Source of the DNA: Agrostemma githago | Lineage: Eukaryota; Streptophyta; Magnoliopsida; Caryophyllales; Caryophyllaceae | Direction of reading: 5' to 3' | Assembly (NCBI GenBank): GCA_958450325.1 | Contig: OY288248.1 | Span: forward strand, 46,142,005-46,206,004 | Length of the DNA: 64,000 bases | Part shown: positions 46,821 through 58,837 of the stretch, piece after piece | Layout: each line of letters starts with the position of its first letter | Numbering within the stretch: position 1 is the first letter of the stretch | Translations under genes and position numbers: made by a program | The notes under the pieces: generated by a model | Seen by the model: the letters and a program-made list of their open reading frames with translations, nothing else | Databases searched by the model: none | Told to the model about the DNA's origin: nothing

Positions 46821-47839
46821 CCCCCTCTTGTAACCATTGATTATGTTAGACATTACCCACTAAACCCTAGACTACTTTAGGTTAGATTAACTTAGATTAG
46901 TGTAGATTAGTTCTTAATTACTCCTTAATCTAGTTGTTACTCTTGTATTATTGGATCTCTTGAAGAATCTATCAAGATTGACAACCTTGGTGGAATTATT
47001 TGGGTTTTCCTCTATGCAATGTTCCTCTTTTCATCTTCTTAGTTTGGTATAATCTTTCTTCTCCCTTTTCTCTTAATCTTTCTTTGTTAGTAAAGTTTGC
47101 ATCTTTGTTTATGTTTGTTGTTCATCCTTATTTGTTCTTCATAATGAATGGGGTTGTTCTTGTGTTTGTTTCTCTAGGTAGTGCTAGTTTTAGTATAGAT
47201 TTGTGTGAGTAGTTTTCCTCTAGGGTTATTAGGGGGATTGGGTGTGATTAGGGATGATTAGGGTGAGATGGGTGGCACTAGTAGTTGTTTTTGTTGTTTC
47301 CTTCTTACCTTGTACTTCACATGTTTGATGAAATGCTTGTGAGACTTGAGATGATCAATCCTTGTTTTTCTTGCCTCTTCTCTTGTATGTGTTTGTTTGG
47401 TTGTAGGTTTGGTTCCTTCATTAGTAGCGAGAGCGTGGTGAGGATGACCCCTAGGCCGTTTAAGTAGCGAGAGCCCGATCGTAACCTAGGCTACGAAAGC
47501 ATGCTAGTAACCCCCGTTTCCTTCTTTTGATCTCCTTGGCATCCATGAACCCGACCTAGCCCTAGTTTCTTCTTTTTGATTTAATTCGCTTCCGTTAGTC
47601 ATTAGTTGCTTGTTTTGCCTTGTTAGTTCATGTTATAGACCTTAGCTTAGTCATTAGTCCACCTTAGCCATGCATCACCCTAGCTTAGTTAGTCTTGGAC
47701 CTAGTCGTGGACCATATCACCCTCTTGTGTTGAACTCCTGTCCCTGTGGATCGACTCGACTTACCCTAGCTACCCAGCTTTAGGTTAGTTGGTTTATTAT
47801 TTGATCGGTGGGACAGACGACAAACTCCTCGCGTCAAAT

Positions 47840-47857
47840 TGGCGCCGTTGCCGGGGA
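47840..47857 (+). promoter_or_regulatory. Primer binding site of element B (tRNA-Asp type)
   Basis: TGGCGCCGTTGCCGGGGA, 3 nt after the LTR end. Same PBS as element C. Confidence 0.9.
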
Positions 47858-48027
47858 CGGCGTAGTTTTGACTTTTGTGTGCTTAGTTTTAGACTTTGTT
47901 CTTGATTTTTGTGTTTTCTTCTCCTTGTGTATCTCCGTTCTACTTCTTGTGTGCTATTCTCTCATCCTAGTGCCTCAAAAGCACTAGGCTACTAACGTTT
48001 TCTCAAGTGCTTCAAGTGCATTCAATG

Positions 48028-49419
48028 TATCAAGGCAACGTTACGACAATGGGGCATCCAAGCTACCATCAATCGTCATGGGACAATCATGGGGCAAATT
48101 GCCAAGACCCACAACTTTACCAACCATACCAATCTCATCAACAATCTTATGAACCCTCTTCATATGACTACCATGAAAGTTGTCAAGGATCATTCCAACA
48201 TCCTAACAACTACCAAATACCCTCACATAACCCACAACCAAAAATCCCCAACTTTGAGCTTTGTTAAATGATGATTCAAATGCAAAAGAGTCAACAAGAG
48301 ATGATGATTCAAATGCAAAAGAGTCAACAAGAGATGATGATTCAAATGCAAAGGGATAAAGAGGAGTTCAAGGCCCAAATAGAGGTGCAAGATGCTCGAA
48401 TCAATGCACTCATGGCTCGTTTCACGATGTTGGCCACTCGAGCTCCACAACTTGTTGAGGAAGGTTCATTTGGGCAAGAAGATCGGTTGGCCCCACACGG
48501 AAATCAACCCGATTATGAAGCCACGAATGAAGAAGAGAGGGTCAATCAAGAGATCATTGTTGAGAGTTGTTTGGATGGTGAAGATATGGGAATAATGGAA
48601 GAAGTTGAAGCTTCAAGGGTTGACAATGAGGAGGAAATTGAACATGATTCTCAAGGTAACTCTTGGGGAGCAAATGTATTGGCTATCAAATTGGATTTGT
48701 ATGATTTTCTTCGTAATGAACCGGATCTTGACAATCCAAAGCCAAGTGAAGACAAGACTCCTCTAGGCCAAATTGACAAGGTGAGTGAAAAGGAAGGTAA
48801 TACTTGGGAGAAAGAGATAGATGCCTTAGCACTTTCCTTGAATGGGAAATTGGAGGAGCCGATTAGGGGATTTGGAGATGTTATGCTAGACCAAACCGTC
48901 GAAGAAATTGAGGCCGCCATCAAAAGCCTTGAGTTTCTTCATGGTAAGAATTCTAGTAAGAATGACGATGAGATCTTCCCTAAAGCCTCCAATGAAAAAA
49001 ACTTGATGCCTTCACCTCCTTTATCGCACTCGATTTCAAGTCCCTTGTCTTGTGAGACGGTTGATGAAGTGGATCCTTGTCGGACGGTGGAAAAGAGTGC
49101 TACTCTTGACCCCGTAGAAGAAGCAACACCCTTAGGGTGTGATCTCCCAAATCATAACGCCAAGCATGACTTTAGACCACTATACCTACCGGATGGTCAT
49201 AAGAGTCGTTGCTATGATGGTTCGGAAGACCCGGAAGATCACAAGAAACCCGAGCGTAATGGATTAGATGATTGCTTCTCGACTCCGACTTGGAAACTCT
49301 TGTTGATGGCTAGGATCGGCCACATGAGCGTTAATGAAGATGTTGCTAGAGCATTTGACTTACTCCTCCGAGCTCTTGATGGCTATGGAGGCGTAGATGG
49401 TGAGAGTATCTTATTGTAA
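48028..49419 (+). pseudogene. Gag-tail-like ORF of element B, one in-frame stop
   Basis: The reading frame starts at an ATG at 48028 (MYQGNVTTMGHP) and is Tyr/Gln/Ser/Pro-rich up to a TAA at 48265-48267. It then continues in the same frame to 49419. After the stop come three imperfect copies of an 11-residue unit (MMIQMQKSQQE, 48268-48366), a predicted coiled coil, then a long acidic region and a C-terminal block ending YGGVDGESILL. The Tyr/Gln-rich start followed by a Met/Gln coiled coil resembles the C-terminal part of Athila gag; I recognise no capsid or zinc knuckle. It is the only B-encoded protein, so it may serve packaging in trans or be vestigial. The inference is weak. Confidence 0.5.
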
Positions 49420-50528
49420 ATATCTTTTCCTTTTCTTTTGAGCTTTTGTATTTGTATATGTTTGATTGGATAGTTTGGTTTCTAGGATTTGTTAGTTTTT
49501 GTGGAATTCTTGTAATTTGGAATTTTCTTGAGCGATGTGAGGGAGGGATCTTTGATGTGTTTATTGAGCTTACTTGATAGGTTTGAAGTGAAGATGAAGA
49601 ATTAGAGAGGGGTATTGATGATAGAAGCTTCAAGGCTTGGTGGAGGAAGTCGGTTTTTGAGCTTGGTACAAGCTTTTGGGGTTGGGATTTTGGATCCCGA
49701 GGTATTACTTGTCTTTTGGGTGGAACTAGTATTGAATGAAGGCTTCAAGGCTCGGGAAAGGTGCTATCCCAACCGGAATCATAACCGTCACGACCGGGAT
49801 GAGTTGGGCATGAAAATAGGAGCTTCTGATGTGCCATTCCGACCGGGATCAAGGTCTTCTCGGCCGGGAAGGACTCCTCCCGATCGTGATGAAGTCTGTC
49901 ACGACCGGGAAGGGTGCCAGCTTCTTCTTTCACCTTCTTTTCTTCATTTAAGCCCCACCCCACCACTTTGTACCCCCACCCAACCTCCCTACTAACCTTT
50001 GCCACTATCATTTCACCCTTACACTTCAATTTACACCTTCATCTCATCTTCTCATCACTATACACCGAGTTTTCCCAAAATCCCAACCTCATTACACCTA
50101 TGCAATCCCGATACTTGTTACTGCATTGAGAACGAGGAGGAATATCGATGAGGACAAGCAAGGTACCAAGAAAGATCATTGAGACGATGGAGTTGATTGA
50201 GTTGCTAACCGTTTGGTAAGGCGACTCTCCTTCTTTTCCGTCTTCTGTTTGCTTAGTCTTTCTTCGTTTGTTCTCCTTCCCTTTATCATTATGGTGTCTT
50301 GGTGGCCCTCAGGGCCCTTGGTGTTTATTGCTCCCTATTCTCGATGACGTGACTACATCGAGATTCCTTTGAAAAATCCAAATTTACAAGTCCTTTCACC
50401 TTTTTCTTTATTTTATTTTCTTTTGGCAGAATTTAGTCGGATTTAGGCGGAATTCGGGCTAGGTGACTTGATTACACCTAGCCCTCCCCTCCCATTTCCT
50501 TTTATTTTCTTCTTTTTATTTCTTCCCC
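49420..50528 (+). other. Element B internal non-coding region before LINE F
   Basis: No gene. A CCGACCGGGAT-type repeat cluster lies at 49770-49912. The region ends at the LINE F target site. Confidence 0.6.
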
Positions 50529-50595
50529 CATCCATATCTTTTCTTTTTTTTTTGGAAAAGTGTAAGTATTAGATAATGAATGAATCAAATATACA

Positions 50596-53500
50596 TTAGT
50601 TGTCCATCAATCTAGAAATGAATTTGTCATCCCTAGAACTGAGTTTGCCTTTCTGAACATTATTGAAATAACTTTTAAGCTCATTAACCACATTCCTACT
50701 CACTATGTGAGGCTGAATCAGCACACCATCCACTCTACTCTTATTCCTTTGTTCCCATATGTGATATACGGTAGCATTAATCACACTATTAGTCACTGCT
50801 CGCTGCATTTTGCTTCCTTTCATCCTGTCTCGCCATTCGTTTGTGATCCTTCTGCTAAGGTCTTGCTCAATCCAATTTGCTGTGCTCATTAGTATTCTTC
50901 TGCTGTACTCATATTCCCAAAAGAGATGCTCGATATTTTCTTCTTGTGCACCACAAATGATGCATAAATCATCAGGCGTCACATTCAGACTGTATAGCTT
51001 GGCCTTCGTGTTCATTGCGTTATGTTGGTACATCCACGCAATCATTCTGTGCTTTGGTAATGTCCATTTGTTCCACACCTGTCTATGCCAGTCTACTTCT
51101 TCTTCCTTATCTCTGAGCCAGTGGTATCCTTTGGCTGTGGTATACTGGATAGTGTCATTCCATTCCCCACTTTCAATTCCATTTTTTAGCCTGTCTTTCA
51201 CCTTGCAGATCCGTCCCCATCCCCATCCTACATCCGCAGGAGGGCAGTATTGTAGCCATGGTTGTCCTTTCAGATAAACCGAATTGACCCAGGCAACCCA
51301 GAGTTTGGTCGGGTGTTTCGTGACCCACCAAACCATTTTCCCGATTGCAGCTTTGTTCCAATTTGAACACTGTGTCAGATTTAAACCTCCTTCTTTGTAC
51401 GGGACGCAGACCTTCCTCCACGCAACAATAGGCGGTTTTGTGTAAGTAGTCCCGCCTTCCCAAAGATAGGTTCTGCAAATACCTTCAATTTGTTTGATAA
51501 TCCCATTTGGCAGAACAAAAATACTCGCCCAGTAATTATGGAGAGTGGAAAGAACCGATTTGATCAATACCAATCGACCTGCATAAGACAATTTTCTCGC
51601 TCCCAAACGTCTTATTCTTTCAGTAATTTTGTGAACCAAAGGCAGGCAATCAAGATTAGTTAGACGGCCAGACTTAATCGGGACCCCTAAGTATTTGAAC
51701 GGTAATGTTCCGGGCTTGCAACCTGACACAGCTAAAATGTCTTGCTGAGACTCTTTGCTAACTCCATTAAAGTAAATGTTCGATTTACTTTTACTGAGTT
51801 GGAGTCCCGATGCCTTGGAGAAAGTAGCAAAGGTACGCAACAGCACCATCATCGACGGGATATCCCCTTTACTGAATAAAAGAAGATCATCGACGAACAT
51901 TAAATTCACTAACTTCAGCTGTTTGCATTGTGGGTGATACCTGAATTCCTTCGTTTCTGTGGTGTATTTTAGCAGTCGGGTGAGGTATTCCATGCAAATT
52001 GTGAACAATAACGGAAATAGCGGGTCTCCCTGTCTCAATCCTCGCTTCCCATTGAAGAATCCAAACGATTCCCCATTAAGATTAAAAGAAAAAGAGGCAG
52101 TGGTAATGCATTGTAGCAGTAGCATTTGAAATGAGTCCGGAATGTTCAGATGTTGTAACATTTGATTCAGAAATTCCCATTCAACAGTGTCATACGCTTT
52201 TTGCATATCCATCTTTATCATACACCTCGGCGATACGGCTTTCCTCGAATATAATCTCACTAAATCTTGCCATATGAGAATATTTTCCACAATGCTCCTC
52301 CCCCGAATAAATCCCCCCTGGACTGGTGAAATGATATCGGGCAATACTTTTGCTAGTCTCTTGCATAGGATTTTCGAAATGCACTTGTACACCGTATTAC
52401 AGCATGCTATTGGTCGAAATTGCAAAACCGAAGGTCTTTCGATTTTGGGGATAAGAGTTATAGCAGTAGCATTAAGCTGCTTCAATAGTCCGCCTGATTT
52501 GAAAAAAATCTAAAATAGCAGTACACACGTCATCTTCGACAATGTCCCACGCGTCTTTGAAGAATTTGCTTGAATACCCATCGGGACCTGGGGCCTTATC
52601 ATTGGGGATGCTAAACATCGTATCTCGAATCTCTTCCCTAGTGACCGGAGTGTTAAGAATTTCACAGTGCCCTGCATTGCAAACTGGTCCCAGCCGCATA
52701 ATGTGTCCCACTACTTTGGTAGTATCTTTCTTTTCTCCCAAGAGTCCTTTATAGAACTCTAGAAAAGCTTCCTGGATTGCCTCTGAACTGGTATGCATCC
52801 TCCCATTTTTATCCTCAATTTGATTCACTTTATTTTTAATCCTCCGAGCTTTCAGTGATCCATGGAACACAACTGTGTTTGCATCGCCCTCCTTGAGCCA
52901 GTGAAGCTTAGCTTTTTGCTTTAAATAGCTCAGTCTCGCCGTGCTCAGTCGCCTGAACTCCTCCATAGCTTTAATCTCTTCCCGAATCAGGTTGTGGTTT
53001 CCCACATTACTGGATAAAGCTTTCTGGATATCCTGAAGCCTGACCTGCGCAATATCAATTTGAAGTTCAATCTCATGAAACGTCTCCTTGTCCAGCTGCT
53101 TCAGAGGTTGTTTAAGTCTCTTTAGTTTCTGGACAAGTCTGAACATTTTGGTCCCTTCCAACTACTGAATCCATGAGGCCCTCACAGTAGATTCAAACCC
53201 TGATGCCTGACTCCACATATTATAGTATTTAAAAGGTCGATTACGCTTCGTCGGACTATCTATTCTCTTGATAACACACGGATTTTGGTCGAACAAGCCT
53301 TCAGGGAGGAAATGAGCCCTGTAATTTTCAAAAATCCCAATCCAATCTTGATTGACCAAGGCTCTGTCCAGTCTGCTATACACCCTATCCTCCGGGGGTT
53401 GCTTATTGTTCCAAGTATAGTAGGCTCCCATGGCAGGACAGTCCACCAACGCACACTGGGTGATGCAGTTTTGGAAAGGTAGCGCTTCATTGATATTGAA

Positions 53501-53962
53501 ACTCCCACCCAGACGTTCTTCCTGAGTTAGCACACAGTTGAAATCGCCCCCGACTAACCATGCTCCTTGAATGATATTGTTAATTTGGATCAAGTCATGC
53601 CATAGCTCTTCTCTTTCAGCTATTTGATTAAATGCATACACAGATGTGACATTGAAAGTCACATTCTCATCAATATCCTGGACTGTACAGTGAATAAGCT
53701 GGGATGTGTACTTATGAAACTGAATATGGTACTTCCTAGGATCCCAAAGAACCCAAATTTGCCCTCTAGGATGCGTATGACTATTTGTGGAAATGCTCCA
53801 CTTATTAAAACTATGGCTCATCACCTTGTTCAAATTGGAAGCCTTGATCTTTGTTTCTAATAAACCATAAAGACCAATATTATTCCTTTCTAAAAACTTA
53901 TTTATATCACTTTGCTTATCCATCCTATTCATGCCTCTCACATTGCAAAAACCAACATTCAC
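50596..53962 (-). pseudogene. LINE F ORF2: endonuclease and reverse transcriptase, one stop and one frameshift
   Basis: The APE-type endonuclease (53962-53165) shows LLETK and GDFN, but the usual SDH motif reads FDQ (LFDQNPC), so the catalytic His is Gln. A TAG at 53164-53162 separates it from the linker. The frame changes near 52501-52507 in a run of seven A/T. RT (52485 onward) has GFIRGRSIVENI, KMDMQKAYDTVEW, RGLRQGDPL and FVDD in place of FADD. A zinc-binding RT tail with CIICGAQEENIEHLFWE is near the C-terminus; I see no RNase H. The frame opens at a GTG overlapping the ORF1 stop (GTGA); the first in-frame ATG is about ten codons in. Role: nicking of target DNA and cDNA synthesis, probably inactive. 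Confidence 0.9.
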
Positions 53963-55116
53963 GGGGAAATTTGAGAGGAGGAGGTAACCGTTCTTCCCTC
54001 TTCCGGGGACTGCTTTCTTGTGAGGATTTGCTTGAATGTAGGACTGAATTCCACCTCAATACACGTATCTACAGGAGTCATACCTGTATTTTGGCCTGTT
54101 TCCTTCCCACCTGATCCGCTTTCTCCTGATATCTTGGTGCTTGCCTGTGTTTTATCATTCTCTACACCTTTTTTGGGTAACTCAGGATAGTCAATGATAG
54201 TTGCAGGGGGTTCAATTGTCATGTTCTGCGTCTGTACCTTCTCCTTCTGTTTGTCCACTATCTTCCACACCCTCTGTTTTCTCTCTACAGGCTTGTGACC
54301 TTGGGTTCGACAGTTTTTCTTTTCATGCCCCATTCTCTTACATCCATCACATATTATAGGTTTCCAATCATACTCTACCTGAATCTTCATTAAGGCTCCA
54401 GTATCATCCTTAAATTGCACAGATTCAGGAAAATTTTGTCCCAATTTAACCTCTACTAAGACTCTAGCAAATCTTAGTCTTGTCTTTTGCACAGTGGCAT
54501 CATCTCTTTTGATCATAGGGCCTATAATACCAGCTATATTACTTAGGCTATTGCCCCAAAATTTTAATGGTAATTTATGAAGACGGATCCAGGTTGGCAA
54601 CACTTTCACCTCTTCCTTTTCCAAGTCAATGTCAGGCTTCCATTCTTTTATGATCACAGGCTTGTTATCAAAGAGGTGATACCTAGCCTGCAGCACGATA
54701 TTCTTAATTGCTTCAGAAGGAAACCGCACCAGAAAAACTCCATTAGGCATAAACGAAATCTTCTCAATGTTGTGTATTTTCCATATCCTCTTTAGGAATC
54801 CTTCCATGACTTGCCATGGTGGGTTCGCGCCAACTACAAACCCATAGATGGCCGTCTTCCAGTAATCAATCTCTGGTTGGACATCCTCGAGTTCCAGTTG
54901 TAACATATCATCGTTGGGTTCCTGGACTATCTTGTTCCCCTGTCTAGAAAACCAAGGCCGTCCATCATCTTCAACAATATCATTTGTTTGGGAACCTGTA
55001 TTCTCTAGAACATCCGCATTAGAATTCTCGACTCTCTCATCATCCTCATCCTGGATATCATAAGACGGAATACCCAAGATATCCTGCATGGATTTCTCCC
55101 TTAAGGGTGCATCCAT
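53959..55116 (-). CDS. LINE F ORF1: DUF4283 and zinc-knuckle RNA-binding protein
   Basis: 385 codons, uninterrupted, ATG at 55116. The N-terminus is acidic. The central part (SFMPNGVFLVRFPSEAI, then LPTWIRLHKLPLKFWG) is the DUF4283 region of plant LINE ORF1/gag-like proteins. It is followed by a CCHC knuckle, CDGCKRMGHEKKNC (C-X2-C-X4-H-X4-C), and a basic then Ser/Thr-rich C-terminus. It would bind LINE RNA as a chaperone in the ribonucleoprotein. Its TGA overlaps ORF2 by one frame (GTGA), which suggests coupled translation. Intactness contrasts with the broken ORF2. Confidence 0.88.
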   Translation of the reverse strand: MDAPLREKSMQDILGIPSYDIQDEDDERVENSNADVLENTGSQTNDIVEDDGRPWFSRQGNKIVQEPNDDMLQLELEDVQPEIDYWKTAIYGFVVGANPPWQVMEGFLKRIWKIHNIEKISFMPNGVFLVRFPSEAIKNIVLQARYHLFDNKPVIIKEWKPDIDLEKEEVKVLPTWIRLHKLPLKFWGNSLSNIAGIIGPMIKRDDATVQKTRLRFARVLVEVKLGQNFPESVQFKDDTGALMKIQVEYDWKPIICDGCKRMGHEKKNCRTQGHKPVERKQRVWKIVDKQKEKVQTQNMTIEPPATIIDYPELPKKGVENDKTQASTKISGESGSGGKETGQNTGMTPVDTCIEVEFSPTFKQILTRKQSPEEGRTVTSSSQISP

Positions 55117-55343
55117 GGCAGGATTCCCTACGATGCTTCCTTTACGTTTCTCACTTTCATCTGATCGCTTCCTCTGCCTTCACCTAGTGATGTTGTGTAG
55201 CGGCGACTTCGGCGAGGGTGACCGGACCATCGTGTCGCAGTCAACCAGCCAAATCGCCTCCTCGACGTCGCTTGCTAGGGCAAAGTTTTTTTATTTATCG
55301 CTCTTTGTTTCAAAGTGATGTTGGCTCATCCATATCTTTTCTT

Positions 55344-57285
55344 GTATCGGCCCTTGGTGAATTGATTACACCCTGGCCGGACACATTCGACCCTTTCTTC
55401 ACTTTCATTTTTGATTTTTAGTTTTATATTCCATTTTTCTTTTCTTTTTTTAGTGTCTTCCACACACTACCGATCGAGCATGAGGACATTGTTCGGTTTA
55501 AGTGTGGGGGAGCGATATCTTACTCTAGTTTAGCTTTATTTTCTTAGTTTTTTCGAAAAATCTTTAAAATCCCTAAAAAATTGAAAATTTTCATAAAAAC
55601 CAAAAATATTTTCTTTTGTGTCTTTTTCTTTTGTGTCCTTGTGTCGTATTTTTGTTGTGTTGTGTGTTTGCTCCCCTATTCCTTGTAGGTTACGCGATCG
55701 TCGACAAGTTTCGAAAGGCTCAAGACATCCGGTAATACCCCTTCATTTCTTTCTCCTTTTTCTTTTTTTGTGGAGTTTGGAGGATGTGTTGTGATGGTGT
55801 GTGCTCGGGTGGAGCTTTTTGGAGTTCGTGGTTGATTGGTGGCTTGTTTGGAAGTTTTGGGGTGGTGATTGTTTATTTTGTGTGTTTATTTGTTTGTTTT
55901 GTTTTGTTTTGTTTTGTTTGTCTCAGTCCTTTCGTTTTTGTTGTGTCTTTGTTTTTTCTTGTTTACTTGTATCTAGTGTGTAAAATGGTTTTCGAAAACC
56001 CAGTGTTGAGGCTAGTGCGCACGTGTTTACTTTCTCTTTCTAGTGATGTGAATCGAATCTTGGACTTTAGTCTAGTAGAATGACTTTAAATCAATGATTT
56101 CGTTGGTTTCTTACCTTGAGTCCACCTAGTCTATTAGGGATTTACTACGGGATTTGCATTTTGACCATTTTGACCACCCACGAAGTGAAAAGGCCTTGGT
56201 TGCCGAGTCCCGTCCCTTAGGTGACCGTGTTCGAAATTGCTTCGATTAGTCCAAGTTTTTCCCTTTTTGTGGGTTTGAAGGGAAGGGCCCGTCCCGACTT
56301 ACCCATTTCCCTACCTCCTACACATTTTCCACAAATAAGTTGCAATTTTTTGAGTTCTCTTGCTTGGTTGCAAGAAATGCCTACAAAACAAAATTTGGCC
56401 AAAAGGACAAAACCAAGAAAAAGAAAGAAAAACGAAAGAAAATAAAGAACAAAAATAAAAGGCACAACAATTCAAAAACAAAATACAAAAGAATAAAAAG
56501 AAGTGGCATAGCAACCCAAAACCAAAATACAAAAGAAAAATGCCAAATAAAATCATCTCACAAAAAGAATTCTCACCCCTCAAAAAAATAATAATAAGAC
56601 TTTTACCGACTATTACTGTGAAAAACCTACCAAAGGACCGAGTCCCTAGGAAGGATGATAGCGGTAAATAGTCGGTCTGCCCTCATTTTGCAACCATTAT
56701 CCACCTTTTTACTTGGACTAGTAAGGCGATTTTTGAACATGGGACGACCCTGTTGGCTTATCGCTAATGGAGGCGGGACTTCAATTTACCTACAGTGTCG
56801 ACTAACTCCGTGGTTCATCCTTTTTCCATCCCGCCTATCGCCCCGTGGTACGTTCTTAGAAGGTTAGGAGGAACCTAGGTAAGTTACCAACGTTTTTATT
56901 GCTTTGTCGTCATACTATTAGGGTTTTGTCCAGATCGATTTGTGTTATTAGTTTGGGAACGTTGTCACTTGCCTTGAGTCCTTAACCGGTGTTTATTTCA
57001 CCGCTTTGTTGAGGGAAGCGGTATTTGTTTTATCTTGGATGCAACCGACAGTTTGTTTGATTGTGTGATTGTTTGTTTGTGTGTTTTTCGTGTTTGGTTG
57101 TATCCACAGTTTTGTCGCAAGACCTCACTTGCCCTGCAGAGAGCACTTGTCCTCTAAGTGTTCTCGTGTGAGTTGAAAGGACGTAGGGTGCGCTAATACC
57201 CGCTCGGCTAGTATTTTAGTTCTTATTAGTTTAGTAGTTACTTCGTGCTTACTCGAGGGCGAGTAAGGGTTAAGTGTGAGGGAGT
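55344..57285 (+). other. Element B 3' internal region, no gene, ending in a purine-rich tract
   Basis: Low-complexity and T-rich sequence; an AAGTGTGGGGGAGCG block (about 55500) and the purine-rich AGTGTGAGGGAGT (57273-57285) just before the 3' LTR. I find no RT or integrase motif. Confidence 0.6.
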
Positions 57286-58832
57286 TGATAAGTGTGTTTT
57301 TTACTGCTTTTTCCTTGTGTTAGGTCCTGGTTTCTCTTGTGGAATCGCTCTTTGGAGCGGTTTCGAGGCTACTTAAGCTTCTTCTAGTTTGTTTTAGGTT
57401 CCTATGGCCAATATTGGAAAAATGAAACGATTCCAATTCGTTTCCGACACATTTGGAGCCAACGAAGAGAAACGGCGATCACTCGGTAGCTTAGACTCGA
57501 TCCCGAGCCCATGGAACCCATTCCCGAGCCCTTGGGACCCATTCCTGATAATCGAGAATCGATGAGAAGCCTAGAGAGAGCAAGTGGGGGGCTATGAGAT
57601 CATATTTGAAGCCTACAAGACCCATCCCGGTCGGGAACACATTCATCATGACCGGGATGAAGAGACAAGAGAAACCGAGCCACTGGAGCATGATCCCGGC
57701 CGGGATCACCACCTTCCCGGTCGGGATGATCCTATTCCCAGCCGGGATAGGCCCAGATCGGGATTGTTTCGCTTGTCTGCTTCCCTTATTCATTGTAACT
57801 CTATATATACCCCCCCTCTTGTAACCATTGATTATGTTAGACATTACCCACTAAACCCTAGACTACTTTAGGTTATATTAGCTTAGATTAGTGTAGATTA
57901 GTCCTTAATTACTCCTTAATCTAGTTGTTACTCTTGTATTATTGGATCTCTGGAAGAATCTATCAAGATTGAAAACCTTGATGGAATTATTTGGGTTTTC
58001 TTCTATGCAAGTGTTCCTCTTTATTTTCATCTTCTTAGTTTGGTATAATCTTTCTTCTCCCTTTTCTCTTAATCTTTCTTTGTTAGTAAAGTTTGCATCT
58101 TTGTTTATGTTTGTTGTTCATCCTTATTTGTTCTTCATAATGAATGGGGTTGTTCTTGTGTTTGTTTCTCTAGTTAGTGCTAGTTTTAGTATAGATATGT
58201 GTGAGTAGTTTTCCTCTAGGGTTAGTAGGGGAATTGGGTGTGATTAGGGATGATTAGGGTGAGATGGGTGGCACTAGTAGTTGTTTTTGTTGTTTCTTTC
58301 TTACCTTGCACTTCACATGTTTGATGAAATGCTTGTGAGACTTGAGATGATCAATCCTTGTTTTTCTTGCCTCTTCTCTTGTATGTGTTTTTTTGGTTGT
58401 AGGTTTGGTTTCTTCATTAGTAGCGAGAACGTGGTGAGGATGACCCCTAGGCCGTTTAAGTAGCGAGAGCCCGACCGTAACCTAGGCTACGAAAGCTTGC
58501 TAGTAACCCCCGTTTCTTGGTATCCATGAACCCGACCTAGCCCTAGTTTCTTCTTATTGATTTAATTTGCCTCCATTAGTCATTAGTTGTTTGTTTTGCC
58601 ATGTTAGTTCATGTTATAGACCTTAGCTTAGTCATTAGTCCACCTTAGCTTAGTCATTAGTCCACCTTAGCCATGCATCACCCCAGCTTAGTTAGTCTTG
58701 GACCATAGCACCCTCTTGTGTTGAACTCCCGTCCCTGTGGATCGACTCAACTTACCCTAACTACCCAGCTTTAGGTTAGTTACGTTGGTTTATTATTTGA
58801 TCGGTGGGACAGACGACAAACTCCTCCCGTCA
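57286..58832 (+). repeat. 3' LTR of element B
   Basis: TGATAAG...CGTCA, 1547 bp. Compared with the 5' LTR it has an extra block near 57505-57545 and other small indels. TSD GGGCC follows at 58833-58837. Confidence 0.93.
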
Positions 58833-58837
58833 GGGCC

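Larger units (their letters stand above)
46318..47836 (+). repeat. 5' LTR of element B
   Basis: 1519 bp, matching 57286-58832 apart from small indels. It contains a CCCGGCCGGGA-type palindrome cluster (46613-46759) and a CTATATATAC box at 46811. No gene. Confidence 0.93.
50546..55326 (-). mobile_element. LINE F: L1-type non-LTR retrotransposon
   Basis: Minus-strand element with ORF1, then ORF2 (endonuclease, RT, zinc-binding tail), an A8 tail (plus-strand T8, 50546-50553) and a 17-bp TSD, CATCCATATCTTTTCTT, at 50529-50545 and 55327-55343. About 4.78 kb and apparently full length, with a 210-bp 5' UTR. The T-rich end of the target would prime on the poly(A) tail, as in target-primed reverse transcription. 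It lies inside element B. Confidence 0.95.
46318..58832 (+). mobile_element. Element B: non-autonomous Athila-like LTR element with a gag-like ORF only
   Basis: LTRs 46318-47836 and 57286-58832 (TGATAAG...CGTCA), TSD GGGCC at 46313-46317 and 58833-58837, a tRNA-Asp-type PBS and a purine-rich tract before the 3' LTR. Apart from LINE F, the internal region holds one ORF (48028-49419) and no protease, RT or integrase. It is inserted into the element A integrase. Confidence 0.93.

Noticed and set aside
55784..56083. Hydrophobic 99-codon frame that looks like a membrane protein
   Set aside because: It is T-rich low-complexity sequence in the non-coding 3' part of element B; the Phe/Val/Leu content follows from base composition.
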